From Herbaspirillum aquaticum (GTDB lineage Bacteria > Pseudomonadota > Gammaproteobacteria > Burkholderiales > Burkholderiaceae_D), in the NCBI RefSeq assembly GCF_002213425.1, contig NZ_NJGV01000009.1, positions 62,001 to 126,000 of the forward strand: 64,000 nucleotides of DNA, given 5' to 3'. Position 1 is the stretch's first letter. The number at the start of each line of letters is the position of its first letter. Below, piece by piece: positions 16,687 to 25,808 of the stretch. The translations under genes and the position numbers were made by a program. The notes beneath the pieces were generated by a model. It saw nothing but the letters and a program-made list of their open reading frames with translations, had not been told where the DNA came from and ran no database searches.

Positions 16687-17639
16687 CGGGTCTTCAACCT
16701 TGGATTGGAAACAATGGCCAGCACATCGGCGGTCAGCACCAGCAGCAGGTAGCCGGTGCAGAAGATCATGGAACAGGCTTGCACCAGCGGCATGTCGCGG
16801 GTGGTCACGGCATCGATCATGAGGGTGGCGATGCCGGGATAATTGAAGATGCTTTCGACGATGAGAACGCCGCCCAGCAGGTAGGACAGGCTCAGCGCCA
16901 CGGCATTGGCAATCGGGCCGATGGCGTTGGGCAGCGCATGGCGCAGCACGATGCGGGTGCGCTTGACGCCTTTGAGCAGCGCCATTTCGGCATAGGACGA
17001 ACGCAGCTGGTCGATCACGGCCGCGCGTGTCATGCGCGTCATCTGGGCCACGATCACGCAGCACAGGGTCAGCACCGGCATCGCATAGGCCTTGATGAAA
17101 GCACCCAGGGTGGCGGCATCGCTGGCATGCGACAGGGCCGACAACCAGCGCAGCTTGACCGCGAAGATCATCACGGCCACCGTGGCCACCAGGAATTCCG
17201 GCACGGACACCATCGATACCGCGCTGACGTTGACGGCGCGATCAAAGAAGGAACCGCGATACATCGCCGAGAAGATGCCCAGGAACAGCGCCAGCGGCAC
17301 CGACACCAGGGCTGTGACGGCCGCCAGCATCAGCGAGGCCGGCAGGCGGCCGCCGATCATCTGCGCCACCGGCACATTGTTGACCAGCGACATGCCGGGG
17401 TTGCCCGAGAGCAGGTTGCCCAGCCAGTGCGCATAACGCAGCGGGGCCGGCAGGTCCAGGCCGTATTGCAGGCGCAGCGCGGCCACCGTCTCGGGCGTGG
17501 CGGCCTGGCCCAGTGCGGTCTGGGCGGCGTCGCCCGGCAACAGGTTGGTGATGAAGAACACGCCGGCCGAGACCAGCAGCAGCGTCAGCGCAGCCTGCAG
17601 CAGGCGGCGCACGATCAGACGCAGGATCATTGCATTCAT
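16683..17639 (-). CDS. ABC transporter permease, DppB-type
   Basis: A 318-residue permease with the DppB N-terminal helix and conserved FFITNLLPGDAAQTALG segment, then six predicted membrane helices. The coupling loop (ALLKGVKRTRIVLRHALPNA) is clear. ATG 17639 is preferred to the long upstream frame, which has no homology to permeases. It forms a heterodimer with the DppC-type permease. About 100 bases separate it from the upstream binding-protein gene; that gap contains a hairpin. Confidence 0.93.
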   Translation of the reverse strand: MNAMILRLIVRRLLQAALTLLLVSAGVFFITNLLPGDAAQTALGQAATPETVAALRLQYGLDLPAPLRYAHWLGNLLSGNPGMSLVNNVPVAQMIGGRLPASLMLAAVTALVSVPLALFLGIFSAMYRGSFFDRAVNVSAVSMVSVPEFLVATVAVMIFAVKLRWLSALSHASDAATLGAFIKAYAMPVLTLCCVIVAQMTRMTRAAVIDQLRSSYAEMALLKGVKRTRIVLRHALPNAIGPIANAVALSLSYLLGGVLIVESIFNYPGIATLMIDAVTTRDMPLVQACSMIFCTGYLLLVLTADVLAIVSNPRLKTR

Positions 17640-17720
17640 AGCTTTCCTCGGTAACGAGTGGCGGGGCCGGCCATCGAGATGGACCGGTCCCGCGCGACTT
17701 CCACTGACAGCGTAGGTCAG

Positions 17721-17745
17721 GCGTGAGACTTTCCCGGACTCACGC
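17721..17745. promoter_or_regulatory. Intercistronic hairpin after the binding-protein gene
   Basis: Perfect 7-base arms, GCGTGAG and CTCACGC, around an 11-base loop, overlapping the binding-protein stop codon. Hairpins here usually protect the upstream mRNA or limit read-through, giving more binding protein than permease. No T tract follows, so partial termination or mRNA stabilisation is the inferred role. Confidence 0.5.
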
Positions 17746-19362
17746 GTCCAGCCAGACGTACTCCGCACAGGTGTAGTTCATGAACGCACCCAGCGGCACC
17801 GGATCGATCCCCTTGACCTTGGTGCTCATGCCTTCCAGGTTGATGATGAAGACCGGGATGCCCAGGCCACACTTCTCGTGGATCATGGTCTGCAGGTCGG
17901 CATACATCGCCTTGCGCTTGGTGAAGTCGGTCTCGCCGCGCGCGGCCACCACCAGCTGGTCGAACTGCGGATTCTTCCAGCCCGACTCGTTCCACTGTGC
18001 ATCCGACTTGAAGAACTGTGTCAGCAGGATGTCGGCGCTGGGGCGCGGATTGATGTTGCCGAAGCCGACCGGCACCTTCATCCACTGGTTGGACCAGTAG
18101 CCGTCGGCGGGTACGCGCTTCACATCCAGCTTCAGGCCGATCTTGGCGGCACTCTGCTGCATCAGCACGGCCATGTCGACCGAACCGGTGGCGGCCACCG
18201 AGGCCACGATGGGGATGGTGCTGCCCAGCACGCCTGCCTTCTCCAGGTGGAACTTCGCCTTCTCCGGATCGAAGGGACGCTGCGGCAGGCCGGCGAAGTA
18301 GAAGCGGTTGGTCGGGTCGATCGGCTGGTCGTTGGCGGTCACGGCATAGCCACGGAAGGCGGCCATCTTGATCTGTTCGCGGTCCAGCAGGTACTTCATG
18401 CCCAGCGTGAAGTCCATGCTGTTGCCCGGGGCCTGGTCCTGGCGGATGACCAGGTCGGTGTACTGGCCCGACTTGGTTTCCATGACGGTATAGCCCGGCG
18501 TGCCCTTGACGCGGCCGGTGGAACGGGCGTTGACGTCGTTGATCCAGTGCACGTCGCCGGAAAGCAGCGCATTGACGCGCGCGGCTTCGTCGGGGATGCC
18601 GAAGAGTTCGACTTCGTCCAGGTAGGGCAGGCCCGGCTTCCAGTAATTCTCGTTGCGCACGCCGATGGTGCGCACGCCCGGGGTGAACTCCTTGAGCTTG
18701 AAGGCACCGGTCCCGTTGGGGGTGCTGAAGTTGGTGGTGCCGTCGCGGATGATGAGGAACTGCGCGGTCGCCAGGATCACCGGCAAGTCGGCGTTGGCAC
18801 TGGTGAGCTTGATCTGGACTTCGTTGGGGCCGGTGGCCTTGACCGATTCGAACTGGTCGGCCACGACCTTGACCTTGGAGGCGGTGGCCGGATCCTTGTG
18901 GCGCATGATCGAATAGACCACGTCGGCCGGGGTCAGCGGTTTGCCGTCATGGAAGACCACGCCCTTGCGCAGCTTGACGGTCCAGGTGATGGCGTCGGTG
19001 GTCAGCATTTCTTCGGCCAGCACCATCTGCGGTGCGAGCTTGCCATCGAGCTTGGTCAGGCCGTTGTAGAACATGTGCACCCGGGTGTAGTCGGTGGAGT
19101 GCGCGGTCTTGGCCGGGTCCAGGGTGTCGGCCGTGGAGCTGGTCTGGGTGGCGATGCGCATCTTGCCGCCGCGCTTGCCGGTCTGCGCCATGACGCTGCC
19201 GCTGGCGGTCAACAGGCCGGTGCCGCCGACCGTCATGAGGCTGCCGGCCAGCAGGGTGCGCATCATGTCGCGGCGGGTGAAACTGCCAGGGGCCTGGTCC
19301 AGCGAATCGCCGGTGATGATGGAACCCTCTTTGGGGTAATGTCCGTTTTCCTGCTTGCTCAT
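17740..19362 (-). CDS. Periplasmic substrate-binding protein of a peptide-type ABC importer
   Basis: A 540-residue SBP_bac_5 (cluster C) binding protein. A twin-arginine signal (FTRRDMMRTLLAGSLMTVGG) lies about 30 residues in, after a long N-terminal tail, so Tat export is predicted. The mature part has the typical KLRKGVVFHDGKPLTPADVV element. ATG 19362 has GAGG six bases upstream; a GTG at 19374 is also possible. It heads the operon followed by two permeases and the fused ATPase. Cluster C proteins bind peptides, opines, nickel or oligosaccharides; the surrounding amine-oxidation genes suggest a peptide, D-amino-acid derivative or opine. Confidence 0.92.
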   Translation of the reverse strand: MSKQENGHYPKEGSIITGDSLDQAPGSFTRRDMMRTLLAGSLMTVGGTGLLTASGSVMAQTGKRGGKMRIATQTSSTADTLDPAKTAHSTDYTRVHMFYNGLTKLDGKLAPQMVLAEEMLTTDAITWTVKLRKGVVFHDGKPLTPADVVYSIMRHKDPATASKVKVVADQFESVKATGPNEVQIKLTSANADLPVILATAQFLIIRDGTTNFSTPNGTGAFKLKEFTPGVRTIGVRNENYWKPGLPYLDEVELFGIPDEAARVNALLSGDVHWINDVNARSTGRVKGTPGYTVMETKSGQYTDLVIRQDQAPGNSMDFTLGMKYLLDREQIKMAAFRGYAVTANDQPIDPTNRFYFAGLPQRPFDPEKAKFHLEKAGVLGSTIPIVASVAATGSVDMAVLMQQSAAKIGLKLDVKRVPADGYWSNQWMKVPVGFGNINPRPSADILLTQFFKSDAQWNESGWKNPQFDQLVVAARGETDFTKRKAMYADLQTMIHEKCGLGIPVFIINLEGMSTKVKGIDPVPLGAFMNYTCAEYVWLDA

Positions 19363-19560
19363 GAAATGCCTCACGATAAATGTTCAACCACGAAGACCAC
19401 CGGCCTGCCCTGCCGTCTGCATGTTGCAGATCCCTCGGGAGGGCATGCCGCTTATTGGGTCCGGCAGACTCCTCGCAACATTGATACCAGCTCGGGAGCA
19501 CACCGGGAATGACGGAAACTGCACGGGAGCCACACGGCTCCCTCACTACTGACAAGCGCC

Positions 19561-20229
19561 TTACAGACCCAGCACGCCCGGCAGGCCGGAGATGTCCTTG
19601 ATCTCGGTGTAGCCGTAATACGGGGTCGAGGGTTCATGGCCGCGTGCCACGAAGACCTTGTTCTTGATGCCCATGTCGGAGGCCGGCATGAGGTCGTAAC
19701 GCAGGCTGGAAGAGACGTGCAGCACGTCTTCCGGATTGCAGTTCAGGTTGTCGAGCATGTATTCGAAGGCGCTCAGGCGCGGCTTGTAGGCTTGCGCCTG
19801 CTGGGCGGTGAAGACCTTGTGGAAGGGTGCGCCCAGTTGCTCGACGTTGTGCATGATCTGGCTGTCGTCGGCATTGGAGAAGATCACCAGCGGGAATTCC
19901 TTGGCCACCTTCGACAGGCCGGCCGGCACGTCGGCGTGCGGACCCCAGGTCGGCACGGCCTTGTAGAAGGCACCGGTTTCCTCATCGGTGGTCTTGATGC
20001 CCCAGCGCGCGCAGGTGCGGGTGATGGCGTTCTTGCAGACCTGTTCGTAGGGCTTCCATTGGTCCAGCACTTCATCGAGGCGGTAGGCCGCGAACTGGCG
20101 CAGGAAGAACGGCATGTCTTCGGCGGAGACGCGATCGGCGTAGATCTTCTGTGCGGTTTCCGACATCTGGAAACGGGTCAGGGTGCCGTAGCAATCGAAG
20201 GTAATGAACTTGGGCTTGAAAATGCTCAT
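19561..20229 (-). CDS. HAD-superfamily hydrolase, haloacid dehalogenase type II-like
   Basis: A 222-residue HAD hydrolase. Motif I is FDCYGTLTRF (nucleophile Asp near residue 11), motif II FSNADDSQI, and the downstream Lys lies in AYKPRLSAFEYML. The DCYGTLT form and length match haloacid dehalogenase-like type II proteins, many of which act on phosphates rather than haloacids. ATG 20229 is preferred over a start 18 bases upstream. It lies upstream of the ABC importer operon on the same strand with a 198-base gap, so it may have its own transcript. The substrate is not known. Confidence 0.88.
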   Translation of the reverse strand: MSIFKPKFITFDCYGTLTRFQMSETAQKIYADRVSAEDMPFFLRQFAAYRLDEVLDQWKPYEQVCKNAITRTCARWGIKTTDEETGAFYKAVPTWGPHADVPAGLSKVAKEFPLVIFSNADDSQIMHNVEQLGAPFHKVFTAQQAQAYKPRLSAFEYMLDNLNCNPEDVLHVSSSLRYDLMPASDMGIKNKVFVARGHEPSTPYYGYTEIKDISGLPGVLGL

Positions 20230-20857
20230 GGAAAATCGTCCTGTCAAAAAAGGGGGCGCATCACCTGGTAGGCCTGCGCTGGAGGCTGCTTGCTTGCGGG
20301 ATTACGGTTGACTGCATGAGAAGGATTACAACATAGCGAAACTTGCGATTTATTCCTTTTTGACCGGGCCGCGAAACAGAAATATGTGTTTTCAGCGGTC
20401 CAATCAGCATAGCTTGCCGAGCAGTGCAGCAATGCGAGCCGGGTGCGCTGCTTTGGGGCATTTTCACCAAGCTGGTGCGGATTGTGTCCGCAAGCTGGCG
20501 CATGTCCGAGGCTGCCGTCGCACAGGCCATTGACCGTCGCATCGGCCTGCGCACCTCGCTGCACTGCCTGGGCAGAGCCTGCGGGGCTGCACCATGCTAC
20601 TGCCGGTGGCGCCCAATTTTGTGCCGAGAAGAGGGGGCAGATCGCCATAAGATTGCGAATTGGCAGGCCCGAAAACTGCCGCACTATGCCGCGCCGGGTG
20701 CATCATCGCTGGGGTAGCGTTGCAGGCCCGGCCAACGGGCAGGGCCGCGGCGCGAGATGACTGAATCAAGCAAACCATTTATATGATTTGGCGGAACAGG
20801 GGCGACTCCCGCCCTCGATTGATCCGCACCGCCACCGTATCGACAAGGACACGCTGC
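20230..20857. other. 628-bp intergenic region
   Basis: Divergent region between the HAD gene and the GNAT gene. Several open frames up to 146 codons exist but show no recognisable domain and no supported start. The middle has ordinary GC content; a short AT-rich stretch at about 20310-20410 probably contains the HAD promoter, and an inverted repeat at 20771-20790 lies in front of the GNAT gene. It may hold a decayed gene, but I could not identify one. Confidence 0.5.
20771..20790. promoter_or_regulatory. Inverted repeat upstream of the first GNAT gene
   Basis: CAAACCAT-TTAT-ATGATTTG, eight-base arms with one mismatch, in an AT-rich patch about 70 bases before the GNAT start. It differs from the GCATTAA palindromes, so a different regulator is implied if it is functional. 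Confidence 0.4.
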
Positions 20858-21745
20858 ATGACTACCCAAAGCACGCTGCCGGCCGGGCAGACCGTACAGA
20901 CCACCCTGCGCCCCATGCGCCCCGAGGACCTGGCCAGTTGCCACGCCATGAGCCTGCATCTCTACTGGCCGCACCGGCTGGCCGACTGGCAGTTCCATCA
21001 TCAGGTCAGCAGCAGCTGGGCGGTGGAACTGGAACAGCCCGATGGCACGCGCAGCGTGGCCGGCAGCGGCATGCTCTGCCCGCTGGGCGAGGACTATGCC
21101 TCGCTGGGCCTGGTCATCATCGCCGATGCCCTGCAGGGCCGTGGCCTGGGGCGCGCCATGATGCAGCGCCTGCTGCAGGATGCCGGCACGCGCAACGTCA
21201 TCCTCAATGCCACCGAGGCCGGACGTCCGCTCTATGAAAAGCTGGGCTTCGTGGTCACCGACACGCTGAGCCAGCACCAGAGCACCACCGCGCATGCCAC
21301 CCCGGTGCTGGCCGCAGGCGAGCGCATCCGTGCGTTGCGCAAGGACGAATTGCCCTTCCTGCTGGCGCTGGACCGCCAGGCCAGCGGCATGGACCGCAGT
21401 GCCCTGCTGGTGCCGCTGCTGGACACCTCCGAAGTGGCCGTGCTGGAACAGGGCGGCCAGGTCAAGGGCGTGGCCTACCTGCGCGAATTCGGGCGCGGAC
21501 GCGTGATCGGCCCGGTCATCGCCAGCCATGTGGAGGATGCCAAGAAGCTCATCGCTTACTGGATCAACGCCTATCCGGGCGCTTACCTGCGCATCGACGT
21601 GCCGGGCCGCACCGGCCTCAAACCCTGGCTGGAGGAGATCGGCCTGACCTGCGTGGACAACGTGGTCAGCATGTGCCGTGGCACCCCGCCCGCACCCGCC
21701 ACCGCGTGGCGCACCTATTCCATGATCAACCAGGCGCTGGGCTGA
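20858..21745 (+). CDS. Two-domain GNAT acetyltransferase (first paralogue)
   Basis: A 295-residue protein: an N-terminal GNAT domain with the acetyl-CoA loop (LQGRGLGRAMMQRLL, about residues 92-106) and YEKLGF, and a C-terminal domain resembling Acetyltransf_18. It is clearly paralogous to the product at 25809: shared are WPHRLxDW, GRGLGR/RRGLGR, NATxAGxPLY, xASGMDRS/ATGMDRS, GRVIGPV and MxSxxNQALG. The start at 20858 is preferred to 20783, with AAGGA upstream. It begins a plus-strand series continuing to the hydroxyacid reductase 20 bases later. It presumably N-acetylates an amine or amino-acid intermediate. Confidence 0.85.
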   Translation: MTTQSTLPAGQTVQTTLRPMRPEDLASCHAMSLHLYWPHRLADWQFHHQVSSSWAVELEQPDGTRSVAGSGMLCPLGEDYASLGLVIIADALQGRGLGRAMMQRLLQDAGTRNVILNATEAGRPLYEKLGFVVTDTLSQHQSTTAHATPVLAAGERIRALRKDELPFLLALDRQASGMDRSALLVPLLDTSEVAVLEQGGQVKGVAYLREFGRGRVIGPVIASHVEDAKKLIAYWINAYPGAYLRIDVPGRTGLKPWLEEIGLTCVDNVVSMCRGTPPAPATAWRTYSMINQALG

Positions 21746-21765
21746 ACGACCGGCGTAACACCACC

Positions 21766-22692
21766 ATGACTTTTCTCTACAAGGCCGATCCGGTCCGTGG
21801 CGCCGAATGGGCGCAACTGTTTGCCGAGAAGGCCCCCGAGCTGCCCTTCCACATCTGGCCGCATGTAGGCGACGGCAGCAGCGTGCGCTACCTGGCCGCC
21901 TGGACGCCGCCGGAGGATATCGCGCAACGCTTCCCCAACCTGGAAATCCTGTTCTCGGTCGGCGCCGGCATCGACCAGTTCGACATGTCCACCCTGCCCC
22001 CGGACCTGCCGGTGGTGCGCATGACCGAGCCCGGCATTGCCGCCGGCATGGTGCAGTACGTGACGCACGCCGTGCTGGGCCTGCATCGCGACAGCCGCAT
22101 TTACGCGCGCCAGCAGCGTGACCAGGTATGGCGCGCCCATCGCGTGCGCCCGGCCTCGGCCTGCCGCGTGGGCGTGCTGGGACTGGGCATGCTGGGGCGG
22201 GCCGTGCTGCAGCAGTTGCACGGACTGGGTTTCCCCTGCGCCGGATGGAGCCGTTCGGCCCACCAGATGGACGGCATCGATTGCTACAGCGGCAGCGATG
22301 GCCTGCGTGACTTCCTGGCGCGCACCGATGTGCTGGTGTGCCTGGTGCCGCTGACCGACGATACACGCGGCCTGCTCAATGGCGAGCTGTTTGCGCAATT
22401 GCCGCGCGGTGCGGCACTGGTCAACGTCGGGCGCGGGGGCCACCTGGTCGAAGACGACCTGCTGGCCGCCTTGAATGACGGCCAGTTGAGCGCCGCCGTA
22501 CTGGACGTGTGCGAGACCGAACCCTTGCCGCAGGGCCATCCCTTCTGGACCCATCCCGACATCGTGCTCACGCCCCATATCGCCAGCATGACCCAGCCCG
22601 ATGGCGCGGTCGAGGCGGTGCTGGAGAACCTGCGCCGCCATCGCGAGGGGCTGCCGCTGCTGGGCCTGATCGATCGCCAGCGCGGTTATTGA
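21766..22692 (+). CDS. D-2-hydroxyacid dehydrogenase, GhrA-like glyoxylate/hydroxypyruvate reductase
   Basis: A 308-residue NAD(P)H-dependent reductase of 2-keto acids. The Rossmann motif is VGVLGLGMLGRAVL (about residue 137), the substrate-binding Arg sits in VNVGRGGHLVEDDL, and the catalytic His in LTPHIASMT near the C-terminus. Length and the short N-terminal domain match GhrA. ATG 21766 begins 20 bases after the GNAT stop, consistent with cotranscription. It may reduce keto acids formed by the neighbouring oxidase or transaminase. Confidence 0.9.
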   Translation: MTFLYKADPVRGAEWAQLFAEKAPELPFHIWPHVGDGSSVRYLAAWTPPEDIAQRFPNLEILFSVGAGIDQFDMSTLPPDLPVVRMTEPGIAAGMVQYVTHAVLGLHRDSRIYARQQRDQVWRAHRVRPASACRVGVLGLGMLGRAVLQQLHGLGFPCAGWSRSAHQMDGIDCYSGSDGLRDFLARTDVLVCLVPLTDDTRGLLNGELFAQLPRGAALVNVGRGGHLVEDDLLAALNDGQLSAAVLDVCETEPLPQGHPFWTHPDIVLTPHIASMTQPDGAVEAVLENLRRHREGLPLLGLIDRQRGY

Positions 22693-22887
22693 TGCCGCCC
22701 CGCCACTTCATCCGGAGATGCCGCATGGCAAACAAAATGCCGAACACCGCCGCCACAACGGCATGCCATGCCGCTGGCGCAGGGCAGTTCGCGTCACGGC
22801 GCTGGCCTGTGCGTTCTATCCTTGATGACATGGCGCAGTGCGTCTGCAAGCCCACCTTTCCCCATTCACCTGCCTGAAGCCCCGACC

Positions 22888-24180
22888 ATGAAGCTGGAAT
22901 CCTACTGGACCGATTCTGCCCCGCTGTTCATCTCCCCCACGCGCGAGCTGCCCACGCAGGTCGACGTGGCCATCGTCGGCGGCGGCTTTACCGGCTTGTC
23001 GGCGGCACTGGCGTTGGCCAAGCGCGGGGCCTCGGTGGTGGTGCTGGAAGCCGGCCCGCATGTGGCCGCTGAAGCCTCGGGCCGCAATGGCGGCCACGTC
23101 AACAACGGCCTGGCCGTGGACTATGCCGAGGTCGCCGCCAAGGTCGGCGTGGAGCGTGCCCGCGCCTGGTATCACGCCTATGACGACGCGGTCGACACGG
23201 TGGCGCGACTGGTGGAGCAGGAACAGATCGCCTGCGATTTCCTGCGCCACGGCAAGCTCAAGATGGCTACCAAACCCTATCAGATGGATGCCCTGCAACG
23301 CAGCGCCGACCGCCTCATCGCCGATGGCGTGGACAGCGACGTGGAGATCCTGGATGCCGCACGCGTGCGCGCCGAGGTGCAAAGCGAGCGCTTCCACGGC
23401 GGCCTGCTCTACAAGCGCAGCGGCCAGATGCACATGGGCCGCTTCGCCTGGGGCCTGGCCACGGCGGCCGAACGCCACGGCGCGGCCATCCATACCGGCA
23501 CCGAAGTGCGACGCCTGGAACGCATCGGCAACACCCACGCGCATCGCGTCCACACCGCGCGCGGCACCATCACGGCCAAGCAGGTGCTGCTGGCCACCGG
23601 CGCCAGCCGCCACGGTGCCTATGGCAGCTTCGGCTGGCTGCGCCGGCGCATCGTGCCCATCGGCAGCTTCATCGTGGTGACCGAACCGCTGGGGGCCGAG
23701 CGCGCCGCTACCATGCTGGCCAAGCAGCGCACTTACACGACGGTGGCCAACATCCACCACTATTTCCGCATGACGCCCGATACCCGCCTGGTCTTTGGCG
23801 GACGGGCGCGCTTCGCGATTTCCAGCCCGCAGTCCGATGCGGCCAGCGGCGAGATCCTGCGCCAGGGCCTGCACGAGACCTTCCCGCAGCTGGGCCAGGT
23901 ACGCCTGGATTACTGCTGGGGCGGCCTGGTCGACATGACCCGCGACCGCCTGCCGCAGGCCGGCCAACGCGACGGGCTGTATTACTCCATGGGCTATAGC
24001 GGCCACGGCACCCAGATGTCGGTGCACATGGGACAGTGCATGGCACAGGTCATGGCCGGTGACGAGTTGGCCAACCCCTGGCGCGAACGCGAATGGCCGG
24101 CCATCCCCGGCCACTTCGGGCCGCCATGGTTCCTGCCGGTAATCGGCCTGTATTACCAGCTCAAGGACAAACTGGCTTGA
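22888..24180 (+). CDS. FAD-dependent amine oxidoreductase (PuuB/gamma-glutamylputrescine oxidase-like)
   Basis: A 430-residue DAO-superfamily flavoenzyme. It starts MKLESYWTDSAP, typical of PuuB-like proteins; the FAD motif VAIVGGGFTGLSAALALAKR is at about residues 27-46, followed by ASGRNGGHVNNGL and a C-terminal GYSGHGTQMSVHMG. In polyamine catabolism PuuB oxidises gamma-glutamylputrescine to an aldehyde, which PuuC-like dehydrogenases then oxidise; an aldehyde dehydrogenase gene follows 91 bases later. No gamma-glutamylputrescine synthetase (PuuA) is seen in the window, so the substrate may differ. ATG 22888 is chosen by family alignment. Confidence 0.88.
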   Translation: MKLESYWTDSAPLFISPTRELPTQVDVAIVGGGFTGLSAALALAKRGASVVVLEAGPHVAAEASGRNGGHVNNGLAVDYAEVAAKVGVERARAWYHAYDDAVDTVARLVEQEQIACDFLRHGKLKMATKPYQMDALQRSADRLIADGVDSDVEILDAARVRAEVQSERFHGGLLYKRSGQMHMGRFAWGLATAAERHGAAIHTGTEVRRLERIGNTHAHRVHTARGTITAKQVLLATGASRHGAYGSFGWLRRRIVPIGSFIVVTEPLGAERAATMLAKQRTYTTVANIHHYFRMTPDTRLVFGGRARFAISSPQSDAASGEILRQGLHETFPQLGQVRLDYCWGGLVDMTRDRLPQAGQRDGLYYSMGYSGHGTQMSVHMGQCMAQVMAGDELANPWREREWPAIPGHFGPPWFLPVIGLYYQLKDKLA

Positions 24181-24212
24181 TGGCTTGATGGCTTGATGGC
24201 GCGCCGCTGGCT

Positions 24213-24266
24213 GCATTAACTTTTACTGAATGCTCGTTGATAGTTGCATTAACTTTTGCTGAATGC
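24213..24266. promoter_or_regulatory. Paired palindromic operator D (tandem near-identical sites)
   Basis: Two sites of the form GCATTAA-cttttRc-TGAATGC at 24213-24233 and 24246-24266, exactly 33 bp apart and nearly identical to each other, so the pair is a direct tandem repeat. The second site ends five bases before the aldehyde dehydrogenase ATG at 24272 and includes an alternative ATG at 24263. No ribosome site is visible, so start selection is uncertain. Confidence 0.75.
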
Positions 24267-24271
24267 TCACC

Positions 24272-25759
24272 ATGACCTCTCTGACTCTGACTCTGCAACG
24301 CCAGGACCTGATGCCCGGCACCCAACTGATCGGCGCCGAGTGGCGCGCTGCGGCCGACGGCCGTGTGCTGGAGGTGACCGACCCGGCCACCGGCCAGGTG
24401 TTCGCCACCGTCCCTGACGGCAGTGCTGCCGATGCCCGCGCCGCCGTCGATGCGGCCGTGGCCGCCTTCCCGGCCTGGCGTGCCACGCCGGCCAAGCAGC
24501 GCGCCACCATCATCAAGCGCTGGAACGACCTGCTGCTGGCGCACCAGGAAGACCTGGGTCGCCTGATCTCGCGCGAACAGGGCAAGCCCCTGGCCGAGGC
24601 CAAGGGTGAAGTGGCCTATGCCGCCAGCTACGTGGAATGGTTCGGCGAAGAGGCCACGCGCGCCAATGGCGACATCATCCCGGCACCGGTCACCGGCCGC
24701 CGCATGATGGCCTTGAAGGAACCGGTGGGGGTAGTGGCGGCCATCACGCCGTGGAATTTCCCGGCCGCGATGATTGCCCGCAAGATCGCGCCGGCCCTGG
24801 CCGCCGGCTGCACCGTGGTGTGCAAGCCGGCCGAGGATACGCCGCTGACTTCGCTGGCGCTGATCCGCCTGGCGCTGGAAGCAGGCGTGCCGGCTGGCGT
24901 CATCAACATCGTGACCGCCTCGCGCGAACGCACCCCGGAAGTGGTCGACGTGTGGCTGGCCGACGGGCGCGTGCGCAAGATCAGCTTCACCGGATCGACC
25001 GCCGTGGGCAAGCACCTGGCGCGCCATTCGGCCGATACCTTGAAGAAGCTTTCGCTGGAACTGGGTGGCAATGCGCCCTTCATCGTCTTTGACGATGCCG
25101 ATGTGGACGCCGCCATCGATGGCGTGATGGCCGCCAAGTTCCGCAATGGCGGCCAGACCTGCGTGAGCCCCAACCGCATCTACGTGCAGGAGAAGGTCTA
25201 TGAAAACTTCGTGGCCAAACTCGGTGCGCGCGTGGCCGCACTGAAGGTCGGCCCGGCGACCGATCCAGCTTCGCAGATCGGCCCCATGATCAACGCCCGC
25301 GCCATCGCCAAGATCGACCAGCACGTGCGCGATGCCATCGCACGCGGTGCGCGCGTGATCACCGGCGCCAAGCGCCTGCAGGGCCCAGGCTTCAAGAGCG
25401 ACAATTACTATGCCCCGACGGTACTGGCCAACGTCACCGGCGAGATGCAATGCAGCTGCGAAGAGACCTTCGGACCGGTGGCACCCATTACCCGCTTCGC
25501 GACGGAAGAGGAAGTGATTGCCGCGGCCAATGCCACGCCCTTTGGCCTGGCTGCGTATTTCTATTCGACCGATGTGCGCCGCATCCATCGCGTCACCGAT
25601 GCGCTGGAAAGCGGTATCGTGGGCGTCAATGAAGGTGCGCTGGCGGCCGAAGCCGCGCCCTTCGGCGGCGTCAAGGAATCCGGTTATGGCCGCGAAGGCT
25701 CGGTGCATGGCCTGGATGACTACCTGCACACCAAATACGTTTGCCAGGGCCAGCTCTGA
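24272..25759 (+). CDS. NAD(P)-dependent aldehyde dehydrogenase, succinate-semialdehyde type (GabD-like)
   Basis: A 495-residue aldehyde dehydrogenase. The catalytic Cys is in NGGQTCVSPNRIYV (about residue 294), the Glu in LELGGNAPFIV (about 260), and the cofactor segment is ITPWNFPAAM. The GGQTCVSPNR form is typical of succinate- and glutarate-semialdehyde dehydrogenases. Following a PuuB-like oxidase it would complete oxidation of an amine-derived aldehyde. Either ATG 24272 or 24263 could start it; the latter lies inside the operator. It is 49 bases upstream of the second GNAT gene. Confidence 0.93.
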   Translation: MTSLTLTLQRQDLMPGTQLIGAEWRAAADGRVLEVTDPATGQVFATVPDGSAADARAAVDAAVAAFPAWRATPAKQRATIIKRWNDLLLAHQEDLGRLISREQGKPLAEAKGEVAYAASYVEWFGEEATRANGDIIPAPVTGRRMMALKEPVGVVAAITPWNFPAAMIARKIAPALAAGCTVVCKPAEDTPLTSLALIRLALEAGVPAGVINIVTASRERTPEVVDVWLADGRVRKISFTGSTAVGKHLARHSADTLKKLSLELGGNAPFIVFDDADVDAAIDGVMAAKFRNGGQTCVSPNRIYVQEKVYENFVAKLGARVAALKVGPATDPASQIGPMINARAIAKIDQHVRDAIARGARVITGAKRLQGPGFKSDNYYAPTVLANVTGEMQCSCEETFGPVAPITRFATEEEVIAAANATPFGLAAYFYSTDVRRIHRVTDALESGIVGVNEGALAAEAAPFGGVKESGYGREGSVHGLDDYLHTKYVCQGQL

Positions 25760-25808
25760 GCCATCCCCGGCCTTGCTGTCCCTCTCACTGAAACCAACAG
25801 GAGCCCCC

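Noticed and set aside
17878-19512. 544-codon open frame opposite the ABC binding-protein gene
   Set aside because: Mirrors the binding-protein gene and runs through its promoter; product has no recognisable domain.
19363-19560. Search for the GCATTAA palindrome before the ABC operon
   Set aside because: Only an isolated AAATGTTC-like fragment is present with no partner at 33 bp, so the ABC operon is not assigned to the palindrome set.
20514-20560. Possible decayed DNA-binding protein in the 628-bp gap (MSEAAVAQAIDRRIGLRTSL)
   Set aside because: Only weak helix-like similarity, with no flanking conserved sequence to support a pseudogene call.
20244-20684. 146-codon minus-strand frame in the 628-bp gap
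   Set aside because: No domain, no ribosome site, atypical composition; it overlaps the HAD gene start region.
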